Below, one piece after another: positions 44,659 to 54,830 of a stretch of DNA of 54,830 nt; position 1 is the first letter of the stretch; every line of letters starts with the position of its first letter. Both the position numbers and the translations under genes were made by a program. The DNA lies in the NCBI RefSeq assembly GCF_004138125.1, contig NZ_RXHS01000003.1:1-54830 (forward strand), given 5' to 3'. Under the pieces are notes generated by a model. The model was not told the DNA's origin. It ran no database searches and saw only the letters and a program-made list of their open reading frames with translations. This stretch comes from Seramator thermalis (lineage in GTDB: Bacteria > Bacteroidota > Bacteroidia > Bacteroidales > Dysgonomonadaceae).

Positions 44659-46680
44659 ATGCGCCATTCTCTCTTCATTTGCAAGTTAACGGCATTGATT
44701 CTGTTACTCTCAGTTTCGTCGCTTCGTGCCTCGTGTCAGGAGTCATCGTATGCCAAAATATATATCGAAGGTAAGCCCTATTATGTTTATACCGTCAGGG
44801 CAGGAGAGGGGTTATATTCCATCGCTCGAACTTTCTCGGTTTCGGTGGACGAACTCATCAAATCAAATCCCGGATGTGAAAGTGGTCTTAAAGCGGGACA
44901 AACGCTTAACGTACCTGCAAAAAGTCAATCCGATGCTTCGGTGGCGGCTCGTTCCAATATTCAAACGTTTTCTGAACGACAATCTTTTGCCGACGATAAT
45001 CGAAAAACATCTTTCCAACATATAGTGGCACGTGGTGAAACTGTGTACTCGATTGCGAATATCTACGATACTACCGTTGAAGAAATCTATCGACTCAATG
45101 CTTCAGCACAGAATGGAATATATGTAGGAGATACGCTCACGATTCCTCAAAGGCAAACACAGAGTGAAAACGATGGGGAGAATTTTCGTTTTCATACGAT
45201 TCTTCCCAAAGAAACACTTTACTCCGTATCACGATATTACAATATGCACCCCGAAGATGTCATCGCCGTGAACCCCGGCTTGTCGGCCGACACTTTTCAG
45301 GCAGGGAAAACGATTCGCATTCCGACGGATTTGTCAACCACATCGCGGTCGGCAACAGGTCGTGAAGCGGTGAAAAATATCGTCCACAGGGTTGAAAAAG
45401 GGGAAACCCTTTACAGCATAGCCCGGAAATACAATATATTGCAGGACGATATCCTCAAAGCCAATCCCGGTCTTTCAACAAATCTGAAAAGAAATCAGGA
45501 AATTAACATTCCTGTTCGCACGAATGCTACCGAAGTTGAAGATCCGAAAGTTGCAGAAGCTCGAGCCAATCAACTGCTTCGGTCAAATCGGCCTTCGGAG
45601 AAATTGCAAGTAATACGTGTGGGCCTATTGCTTCCTTTTCTTGATAAGACCAATAACGGCCATGTGCGTTTGCAAGAATATTATGAAGGTTTTTTACTCG
45701 CCATACTCAAGCTGAAAGATCAGGGCGCGAATATAGAACTCTATGCATTCGATATTGGCAGTGGAAGCGATACACGAAAACTAAATAGTTTGCTCGGAAC
45801 AATGGAAATGCAGGCACTCGACCTGATTGTTGGAGGTATCAGCGATGCACAAATTAAAACCATTTCGAGTTTTGCTTCAAAAAACAACATAAAATACGTT
45901 GTTCCTTTTTCGCAAAGCAATCGCGAAGTATTGAACAATCCGATGCTTTTCCAGGTCAATCCGCCATTATCGAATACGTATTCGCGCGCATCTGAAGTAT
46001 TTGTGGAAATGTTTCGAGATCAAAATATCATTTTGGTAAACATACCCTCAAAATCAGACAAAACCGATTTCGTAAACACGCTTCAAAATGATCTGAAGAA
46101 AGCAAAAGTTTCTTTCCGGACACTTACGCTGGATACATCGTTCGAAGATAATTTGCCGAATGTAATGGTTCAAACCAAAGAAAATATTATTGTGCCCACT
46201 TCCGGAGATATGGCATCACTACGTATGTTACTCGACATCGTGAAAAGATTGCCACAAGAAAATGGTAAATACACTATCCGATTATTCGGATATCCCGAAT
46301 GGCAGACGTATGATTCGAAATTCAAAACAGATTACCATCAATTTGGAACCTATTTTTTCACTCCGTTTTTCGTGGACGAAGACGACTTGGAAACTAATGA
46401 ATTTTTGGCAAACTTCCGCAAATGGTATAAGCGCGATCCAATCAACCTTTATCCCCGTTATGGTTTATGGGGATATGACACAGGTCTTTACTTCATCAGT
46501 GCACTGCACCAGTACGGGAAAAATTTCGAACCCAATATCAATCGAGTCAGGGCAAGCACTATTCAGTATGCATTTCAGTTCGAGCGCGTATCCAACTGGG
46601 GCGGATTCGTCAACAACAGTTTATTTCTTGTTTATTACGGGCCCGATCAGCGCGTGATAAAAATCAATAAGAGTCGATGA
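44659..46680 (+). CDS. Four-LysM/periplasmic-binding-protein fusion
   Basis: A 673-aa exported protein. Signal peptide 1-26 (ending LRASCQ). Four LysM modules of about 46 aa at roughly 38-84, 119-165, 176-222 and 236-283, each with a G/KETLYSIAR-type core and a closing xxIP. After a linker, residues about 312-673 form a type-1 periplasmic-binding-protein fold (VIRVGLLLPFLDK...LQEYYEGFLLAI, IVGGISDAQIK, VPTSGDMASLRMLLD). LysM binds peptidoglycan GlcNAc, so the receptor-like domain would be held in the periplasm. Co-translated with the next gene. Confidence 0.9.
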   Translation: MRHSLFICKLTALILLLSVSSLRASCQESSYAKIYIEGKPYYVYTVRAGEGLYSIARTFSVSVDELIKSNPGCESGLKAGQTLNVPAKSQSDASVAARSNIQTFSERQSFADDNRKTSFQHIVARGETVYSIANIYDTTVEEIYRLNASAQNGIYVGDTLTIPQRQTQSENDGENFRFHTILPKETLYSVSRYYNMHPEDVIAVNPGLSADTFQAGKTIRIPTDLSTTSRSATGREAVKNIVHRVEKGETLYSIARKYNILQDDILKANPGLSTNLKRNQEINIPVRTNATEVEDPKVAEARANQLLRSNRPSEKLQVIRVGLLLPFLDKTNNGHVRLQEYYEGFLLAILKLKDQGANIELYAFDIGSGSDTRKLNSLLGTMEMQALDLIVGGISDAQIKTISSFASKNNIKYVVPFSQSNREVLNNPMLFQVNPPLSNTYSRASEVFVEMFRDQNIILVNIPSKSDKTDFVNTLQNDLKKAKVSFRTLTLDTSFEDNLPNVMVQTKENIIVPTSGDMASLRMLLDIVKRLPQENGKYTIRLFGYPEWQTYDSKFKTDYHQFGTYFFTPFFVDEDDLETNEFLANFRKWYKRDPINLYPRYGLWGYDTGLYFISALHQYGKNFEPNINRVRASTIQYAFQFERVSNWGGFVNNSLFLVYYGPDQRVIKINKSR

Positions 46681-47366
46681 AACGAATATTTGTTTTTTTC
46701 ACAATCTTTTTCGTGGTTGTTCTGTGGGCGGATGCGCAGAAAAATACCTTTAAACCAGAATTGTATATTGGGGCCGGTGGCGGATATATGTTTTCAAAAG
46801 TAGATTTTCAGCCTAAAGTGTCGCAAGTCATGAAAAATGGAGTTGCGGGTGGCATATCGGCTAAATATATATCGGAAAAGTATTTGGGATTACTCGTCGA
46901 AGTTAATTTTGCTCAGCGTGGATGGAAAGAGAGTTTTGATGCCAATTCCGACTATGCTTATACACGTACGCTTAATTATCTGGAAATTCCGCTTATGACG
47001 CATGTCTATGCAGGCAACAAAGTGCGGTTTATCTTCAATATTGGTCCTCAAATCGGCATTTTGCTTGGCAGCAGCTCGGATATGAGTCAGGCTTTGAAAG
47101 AATATGTGGATGCACAAACAGCTTCAGCCGAAGAAGGGGAACCGATTCCCGAGCAAAGATATGACGAAGCAAATAAAAAATTCGATTACGGAATCATCGC
47201 CGGAACAGGACTCCAATTTAAAACGGGAATTGGTGATTTCGATCTTGAAGGCCGATATTATTTCGGATTGGGTGATGTTTTCAACAACACCGTAAGCGAT
47301 TACTACTCTCGCTCTGCTCATCGTGTGATTGAAGCCAAACTTACCTATTATATTAAAATATTTTAA
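46677..47366 (+). CDS. PorT-like outer-membrane beta-barrel protein
   Basis: 229 aa: signal peptide 1-20 (ending DAQK), then alternating amphipathic strands of an eight-strand barrel (GAGGGYMFSKVDF, YLEIPLMTHVYAG, FIFNIGPQIGILLGS) ending YYIKIF. The family includes PorT/SprT of the type IX secretion system and general porin-like proteins; this one could be either. The ATG overlaps the previous stop (ATGA), which ties it to the LysM-PBP fusion. Confidence 0.8.
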   Translation: MKRIFVFFTIFFVVVLWADAQKNTFKPELYIGAGGGYMFSKVDFQPKVSQVMKNGVAGGISAKYISEKYLGLLVEVNFAQRGWKESFDANSDYAYTRTLNYLEIPLMTHVYAGNKVRFIFNIGPQIGILLGSSSDMSQALKEYVDAQTASAEEGEPIPEQRYDEANKKFDYGIIAGTGLQFKTGIGDFDLEGRYYFGLGDVFNNTVSDYYSRSAHRVIEAKLTYYIKIF

Positions 47367-47377
47367 ATAACGATTTT

Positions 47378-47412
47378 TTTGATTTCGGATCAAAAAAAAT
47401 ACTGTACTTTTG
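47378..47412 (+). promoter_or_regulatory. Promoter of the ArsR-DUF6132-thioredoxin-DUF302 operon
   Basis: -33 TTTG (47378-47381) and -7 TACTTTTG (47405-47412). Spacer is 23 bp, longer than usual, which may point to a weak or activator-assisted promoter. Confidence 0.55.
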
Positions 47413-47426
47413 AACAAAAATATATG

Positions 47427-47444
47427 AATACATGTTCATGTATT
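47427..47444. promoter_or_regulatory. Palindromic operator candidate of the ArsR-family regulator
   Basis: AATACATGTTCATGTATT: 8-bp perfect arms around TT, between the predicted start site and the regulator's ATG. It differs from the arsenic-operon site, so it probably belongs to this ArsR protein. Confidence 0.72.
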
Positions 47445-47458
47445 GATATTTATTGAAA

Positions 47459-47749
47459 ATGGAGCAGGAAGAGACACGACAACAATTCGAAGAAGCTGCT
47501 TATCTCTTGAAAGCGGTTGCAAACGAAACACGTTTGGGAATAATTATGCAGCTTTCGAAGAAAGAAGAAAAATCGGTAACCGAATTGATGGAAGATATGC
47601 AGTGTGAACAGTCGCTATTATCACATCATCTTACCGACATGCGGGCAAAAGGAATTTTGAATTGCCGCAAAAGTGGTAAAAATTGTTTTTACTCCATTCG
47701 CAACAAACAAGTGCTGCAACTTCTTCATTGTCTCTTTCAGCAAAACTAA
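47459..47749 (+). CDS. ArsR-family regulator
   Basis: 96 aa from ATG 47459 (an upstream in-frame TTG would add two residues). Winged helix: LKAVANETRLGIIMQLSK, then EQSLLSHHLTDMRAKGILNCRKSGKNCFYSI. Cysteines in MQCEQS, LNCRK and KNCFY, with LLHCLF at the C-terminus, could sense thiophilic metals or reactive sulfur. It leads a four-gene operon and likely represses itself through the palindrome at 47427. Confidence 0.88.
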   Translation: MEQEETRQQFEEAAYLLKAVANETRLGIIMQLSKKEEKSVTELMEDMQCEQSLLSHHLTDMRAKGILNCRKSGKNCFYSIRNKQVLQLLHCLFQQN

Positions 47750-47761
47750 AAATATAGAAAA

Positions 47762-47986
47762 ATGACAATACTCAAAAAATATCGTTTGACCGTTATCGGT
47801 TTTCTCGTGGGGGCCGTCGGTGGATACCTTTATTATTATTTCGTCGGATGCTCGACGGGCACATGTCCCATCACCTCCAACCCTTGGCGTATGACACTTT
47901 ACGGATCGTTATTGGGAATGTTGCTGTTCGACATGTTCAGAAAAGAACCTCAAAAATCGAAAGATGATATCAACTCGAATAAATAA
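47762..47986 (+). CDS. DUF6132 family small membrane protein
   Basis: 74 aa with two membrane helices (about 8-27 and 43-60) joined by a loop CSTGTCPITSNP that holds two cysteines and a conserved NP. Such proteins are common beside thioredoxin and rhodanese-like genes in Bacteroidota. A role in handling sulfur compounds is guessed from context. 12 bp after the regulator. Confidence 0.75.
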   Translation: MTILKKYRLTVIGFLVGAVGGYLYYYFVGCSTGTCPITSNPWRMTLYGSLLGMLLFDMFRKEPQKSKDDINSNK

Positions 47987-48009
47987 CTCACTCAAAAAAT
48001 CTCATAAAA

Positions 48010-48519
48010 ATGAAAATTAACCTTCTTGTTTTGACAATCTCGGCAGTTTTGTCGATCACTGCATGCAGTAGCAAAGATCAGAAGCAAAGCTCTCAACAAA
48101 AGACCGAGAGTTTGGAAACTGAAAACAACATTCAAAAATCAGATAAAAAAATGGCAAAACCAATTCATTTAACAAAAGCAGAATTTTTACAAAAGGTGGC
48201 CAATTACGAGGCCAATCCTGACAAATGGGTTTATCTGGGAGACAAACCCTGTATCATCGATTTTTATGCCGACTGGTGCGGTCCATGCAAAATGGTAGCT
48301 CCAATTCTCGAAGAACTGGCACAAGAATACGATGGTCAAATCTATATTTATAAAGTAGATACCGAAGCAGAAATGGAACTTGCTTCCGATTTTGGAATTC
48401 GCAGTATCCCGACTCTTTTGTTTTGCCCGATGGGTGAAGCTCCTCAAATGGCACAGGGTGCGCTTCCCAAAGATGCATTTAAACAAGCGATCAACGAAGT
48501 TTTACTCAAAAAATCCTAA
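48010..48519 (+). CDS. Thioredoxin-domain lipoprotein
   Basis: 169 aa: lipoprotein signal with Cys19 (LSITAC), a Gln/Ser/Glu linker, then a thioredoxin fold from about 55 with active site WCGPC (90-93) and cis-proline SIPT. The active site is that of a reducing thioredoxin, placed on the periplasmic side, where DsbD (35649-37673) could keep it reduced. Its stop abuts the next start. Confidence 0.9.
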   Translation: MKINLLVLTISAVLSITACSSKDQKQSSQQKTESLETENNIQKSDKKMAKPIHLTKAEFLQKVANYEANPDKWVYLGDKPCIIDFYADWCGPCKMVAPILEELAQEYDGQIYIYKVDTEAEMELASDFGIRSIPTLLFCPMGEAPQMAQGALPKDAFKQAINEVLLKKS

Positions 48520-48921
48520 ATGGATATGAACGAATTTTTTTTCGAAAGCAAGAGTCGATTCGATTTTGAAGAGACTGTCTCGAAACTTTCCGAAATAATT
48601 GTTTCGGGTGGATGGAAAGTTATTTACACGCATGATCTGGAGGAAACAATGAGGAAAAACGGATTTGAAGTTTTACCCGTCAAGGTAATCGAATTGTGCA
48701 AACCCGATTATGCCTACAGAATTCTTTCGGATGACGAACAACGAATTTACTCAAACATGATGCCTTGCCGTATTTCGATCTATCGCAAGGCCGACGGATT
48801 TACATATATTTCGAGACTGAATACTGCAATGCTTGCTTCGCAAATAGGAGGTGTAGTAGAGGAGGTGATGACCAATTCCTTCGGCGATGCCGAAACATTT
48901 GTAAAAGCAATCTCCGAATAG
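48520..48921 (+). CDS. DUF302 domain protein
   Basis: 133-aa cytoplasmic protein with the DUF302 pattern: RFDFEETVSKLSEIIVSGGWKVIYTHDL at the start, VIELCKPDYAYRIL with a conserved Cys, and PCRISIYRKADGFTYISRLN. The family has an alpha/beta fold of unknown function and is often beside thioredoxin or sulfur genes. No gap to the thioredoxin gene; terminator follows. Confidence 0.88.
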   Translation: MDMNEFFFESKSRFDFEETVSKLSEIIVSGGWKVIYTHDLEETMRKNGFEVLPVKVIELCKPDYAYRILSDDEQRIYSNMMPCRISIYRKADGFTYISRLNTAMLASQIGGVVEEVMTNSFGDAETFVKAISE

Positions 48922-48957
48922 AATCGACTACCGTTTTTATTCTTCGTAAATAAAATG

Positions 48958-48991
48958 AAACGGTCAGATTCGTTATGAATCTGACCGTTTT
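48958..48991. terminator. Bidirectional terminator between DUF302 and lacZ
   Basis: Perfect 14-bp arms AAACGGTCAGATTC / GAATCTGACCGTTT, 5-nt loop, T tracts on both strands. Serves the convergent operon on the left and the beta-galactosidase gene on the right. Confidence 0.9.
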
Positions 48992-49028
48992 CGTGTTTTA
49001 TGGAGATTGTGATAATGAGTTCTTCGCT

Positions 49029-52397
<3,369 letters not shown>

Positions 52398-52513
52398 TCA
52401 TTCTGTTCAACTCTGTTGCCTTTTCGTAAAGAATTTTTCGGGATTAGAATTGCGTTGGCCGTTTTCTGTTTTTTGGTTGACGTATATTTATCGGTATTCT
52501 CATCTAAAATTTG

Positions 52514-52521
52514 TATTTTTG
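52514..52521 (+). promoter_or_regulatory. -7 promoter element of the U32 gene
   Basis: TATTTTTG, 26 bp before the ATG at 52548. No clear -33 box. Confidence 0.45.
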
Positions 52522-52547
52522 TATGCCAAATCACAGTCGCAAAAAAT

Positions 52548-53819
52548 ATGCAACATTCCGTAAGCGATTTCGAAATCATGTCGCCCGTTGGTTCTTACGA
52601 GTCATTGATGGCAGCCATTCAGGGCGGTGCCGATTCCATCTACTTTGGAATCGAAGGGCTGAACATGCGCGCCAAGTCGTCCAACAACTTCACGATCGAC
52701 GATTTACACCAAATAGCACAAATCTGTCGTGAACATCATATCAAAAGCTATCTCACCGTCAATACGATTATTTACAACAACGACATGCAGCTCATGCAAC
52801 GCATCATCGATGCGGCAAAGGAAGCTCGGCTTTCGGCCATTATCGCTGCCGACGTAGCTGCACTGATGTATGCCCGAAGTATTGGCGTTGAAGTGCATCT
52901 ATCCACGCAACTGAATATTACGAACACCGAATCGCTGAAATTTTATGCTCAGTTTGCCGATGTAGTGGTGCTTGCTCGCGAACTTAACCTCGATCAGGTG
53001 GCTGCCATCCACCGCGATATAGATGAACAGCAAATCAAAGGCCCTTCGGGAGAACTTATCCGTATCGAAATGTTTGCCCACGGTGCTTTGTGCATGGCCG
53101 TTTCGGGAAAATGCTACCTGAGTTTGCACGAAAAAAACTTATCCGCCAATCGGGGTGCTTGCAACCAGATCTGCCGGCGAGGTTATACGGTGAAAGACCG
53201 AGACAGCGAAATAGAATTGGATATCGACAACGAATACATCATGTCGCCCAAGGACTTGAAAACCATTCATTTCATGAATAAAATGATGGATGCCGGTGTG
53301 CGCGTTTTCAAGATCGAAGGTCGAGCACGAGGACCGGAATATGTGCGCATCGTAACCGAATGCTACAAGGAAGCCGTACAGGCTTATTGCGAAGGAAACT
53401 ATACCGACGAGAAAATCGAAAATTGGGACGAACGCCTCGCTACGGTCTTCAATCGCGGATTTTGGGACGGATATTATTTGGGACAACGTCTGGGCGAGTG
53501 GACGCATCGGTATGGTTCGGGAGCCACCAAACGCAAAGTATATGTGGGAAAGGCAATCAAATATTTCGGGAATTTGGGTGTGGCTGAATTTTTGGTCGAA
53601 ACACAATCATTGAAACAGGGTGATGAGTTGCTGATTACCGGGCCGACGACCGGTGCGTTATTTTTGACAGCCGACGATATGCGCGTCGATTTGAAAACGG
53701 TTGATACCGTTTCGAAAGGTGAACACTTTTCCATCAAGACTCCCGAAAAAATTCGTCCCAACGACCAGCTCTATAAAATGGTGGCGGCCGAGCGGCGCGG
53801 TACTGCTCACGAACGATAG
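52548..53819 (+). CDS. U32-family protein (TrhP/RlhA-like RNA hydroxylation)
   Basis: 423 aa from ATG 52548; the frame is open earlier but that part lies before the predicted promoter. Family blocks: IMSPVGSYESLMAAIQGGADSIYFG, HLSTQLNITN, and the cysteine cluster HGALCMAVSGKCYLS...GACNQICRRGY, whose four cysteines match those used for an iron-sulfur centre in TrhP and RlhA. Those enzymes hydroxylate tRNA U34 or 23S rRNA; the older peptidase label is probably wrong for this clade. Length is closest to TrhP. Confidence 0.9.
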   Translation: MQHSVSDFEIMSPVGSYESLMAAIQGGADSIYFGIEGLNMRAKSSNNFTIDDLHQIAQICREHHIKSYLTVNTIIYNNDMQLMQRIIDAAKEARLSAIIAADVAALMYARSIGVEVHLSTQLNITNTESLKFYAQFADVVVLARELNLDQVAAIHRDIDEQQIKGPSGELIRIEMFAHGALCMAVSGKCYLSLHEKNLSANRGACNQICRRGYTVKDRDSEIELDIDNEYIMSPKDLKTIHFMNKMMDAGVRVFKIEGRARGPEYVRIVTECYKEAVQAYCEGNYTDEKIENWDERLATVFNRGFWDGYYLGQRLGEWTHRYGSGATKRKVYVGKAIKYFGNLGVAEFLVETQSLKQGDELLITGPTTGALFLTADDMRVDLKTVDTVSKGEHFSIKTPEKIRPNDQLYKMVAAERRGTAHER

Positions 53820-53877
53820 CAAATCAAAATTATTTCTTTCCAAATCACAATAGTTCGTTAATTATTTAATATACGAA

Positions 53878-54830
53878 TCATGCAGCAATTGCTGCAAACT
53901 CGACGAGTTCTTTAACAAGTTTATCATTTAATCTTCTGTTCGGCTTTATGCCGGACACGCAAATAAATCGTTCAAGCAGATAGGCATTGTGAATCATTGT
54001 TTTACACGATGCCATAGAAAAAGGGATACCTCTTTCCTTGGCCAACACCTTAGCAAGGTTGACCGAGGTGAGAGATGCATTAAAGTTAAAAGAAAGCTTC
54101 GAAACATCCCTTGCCTGTGATTGCATAAGTCCTGTAAAAGATTTGGCATCCCGGAAACAAAATTCAATTTGAAAACGAGTACGATAATATTCTATTACAT
54201 CTTTACCACTCATATCAGGATTGGTAGAGAAAAACAGTTTAGGCTTTTTGCCGTCTTTTGAATACCAAATTGCAAGTCGTACCATCTGCTTCAGTGATTT
54301 AGAGTAGGCTACCAGCGTATAAAGCTCTCCATTGTCAATGTCGATTTTCTCAGCTCTTGATTTATCAAGATTATCCATATCAATCTTGCCGTCGTAGAGT
54401 TTAGGCCTGCCCCTTTTACCCGTTGGCTTTTCCAGTGTAGGATAAAATAAAACGGCATCATCTCTGAAACGGCTGATAAGATGTAGGTCCATTTCTTTTA
54501 AACCGGTTGCAAAATTGCTTTTGGAGAAATAGGCATCGGCTACCACATAAGGGCTTATCTTGTGAAGTTTCTCTTCCATTGATTTTAATACAAGAAGGTA
54601 CCAGTCGATTAGGCCAATATCGTTGCTTTCCAAAGTTTGACTGTCCGGTGTCTGAACAGCCTGAAGACTGATACAATCTTTACTGTCTATGTCAATGAGA
54701 CCTACACCAAGAATCTCTAATCCTCTTTTTGCCTGTCCGGCTGTACCCGACCGGAAGTAACCAATCCAGGGAGTACACTTTCCTGATTTGGATATGTAGC
54801 CGGGGTCAATGGCTATCGCCTTACGATCAC
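53878..54830 (-). CDS. IS4-type DDE transposase, cut by the right window edge
   Basis: The frame is open to the window end, so the N-terminus is missing. At least 317 codons are visible. Catalytic candidates: first Asp in AIDPGYISKSG near the edge, second in VVADAYFSK, and Glu in YYRTRFQIEFCFRDAKSFTGL (the Y-R-E signature). The C-terminus is intact (stop at 53878). No terminal inverted repeat is obvious in the 58 bp after the U32 gene. Apparently undamaged in the visible part. Confidence 0.88.
   Translation of the reverse strand, partial: DRKAIAIDPGYISKSGKCTPWIGYFRSGTAGQAKRGLEILGVGLIDIDSKDCISLQAVQTPDSQTLESNDIGLIDWYLLVLKSMEEKLHKISPYVVADAYFSKSNFATGLKEMDLHLISRFRDDAVLFYPTLEKPTGKRGRPKLYDGKIDMDNLDKSRAEKIDIDNGELYTLVAYSKSLKQMVRLAIWYSKDGKKPKLFFSTNPDMSGKDVIEYYRTRFQIEFCFRDAKSFTGLMQSQARDVSKLSFNFNASLTSVNLAKVLAKERGIPFSMASCKTMIHNAYLLERFICVSGIKPNRRLNDKLVKELVEFAAIAA

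Overview
The window reads as chromosome of a Bacteroidota bacterium, most likely order Bacteroidales (Dysgonomonadaceae/Porphyromonadaceae-like). Reasons seen in the sequence: promoters of the Bacteroidota type (TTTG, about 20 bp, TAnnTTTG), families confined to or typical of the phylum (DUF4834, DUF6132, DUF6261, a PorT-like barrel, Bacteroidota SpoIID and golvesin-type amidase), and a FecA/BtuB-like TonB receptor. The exact genus is not determined.

1-676: a tandem array of 120/121-bp units, each carrying only the 5' half of tRNA-Gly up to the anticodon; the last unit is followed by the complete tRNA-Gly(GCC) and a terminator. 724-12955 (minus): ten tightly packed genes (gaps 5-50 bp) from folA through an amidase, a two-domain glycosyltransferase, SpoIID/LytB, an AmpG-like importer, NamZ (DUF1343), a DUF5009 membrane acyltransferase, a MurNAc/GlcNAc-type kinase, MurQ and a small unknown. 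Together they describe turnover of peptidoglycan: strip peptides, cut glycan, release MurNAc, import, phosphorylate, and cleave the lactyl ether. thyA lies upstream, across a repeat-rich spacer.

14442-25967 is the accessory region. It holds a REP-associated tyrosine transposase (RAYT) whose own REP palindromes sit inside its coding sequence, and a two-gene module of a large Eco57I-like DNA methyltransferase plus a PLD-nuclease/SNF2-helicase fusion (a probable defence system). A roughly 0.7-kb array of palindromic repeats with a 43-bp period follows, then a DUF6261 gene with a well-formed promoter and a structured leader. Decayed mobile DNA closes the region: the tail of a transposase and the 5' end of a group II intron.

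26079-37673 is housekeeping: pssA, smpB, a Gate-domain membrane protein, metH, threonine aldolase, a DUF2179 protein, mazG and dsbD. 38228-42456 has a TonB-dependent receptor and an arsR-arsC-acr3 arsenic operon with palindromic operator candidates. 42601-47366 has dnaB (with a DnaA box upstream), a small lipoprotein, a four-LysM/periplasmic-binding-protein fusion and a PorT-like outer-membrane protein. 47378-48991 is a compact redox/stress operon (ArsR regulator, DUF6132, thioredoxin lipoprotein, DUF302) with its own palindromic operator. 49029-53819 holds a secreted GH2 beta-galactosidase and a divergent U32 protein. An IS4-type transposase runs off the right edge.

The parts most worth a second look are the tRNA-half array, the methyltransferase/PLD-helicase pair, the 43-bp palindromic array, the RAYT that carries its own REPs, and the DUF6261 leader.
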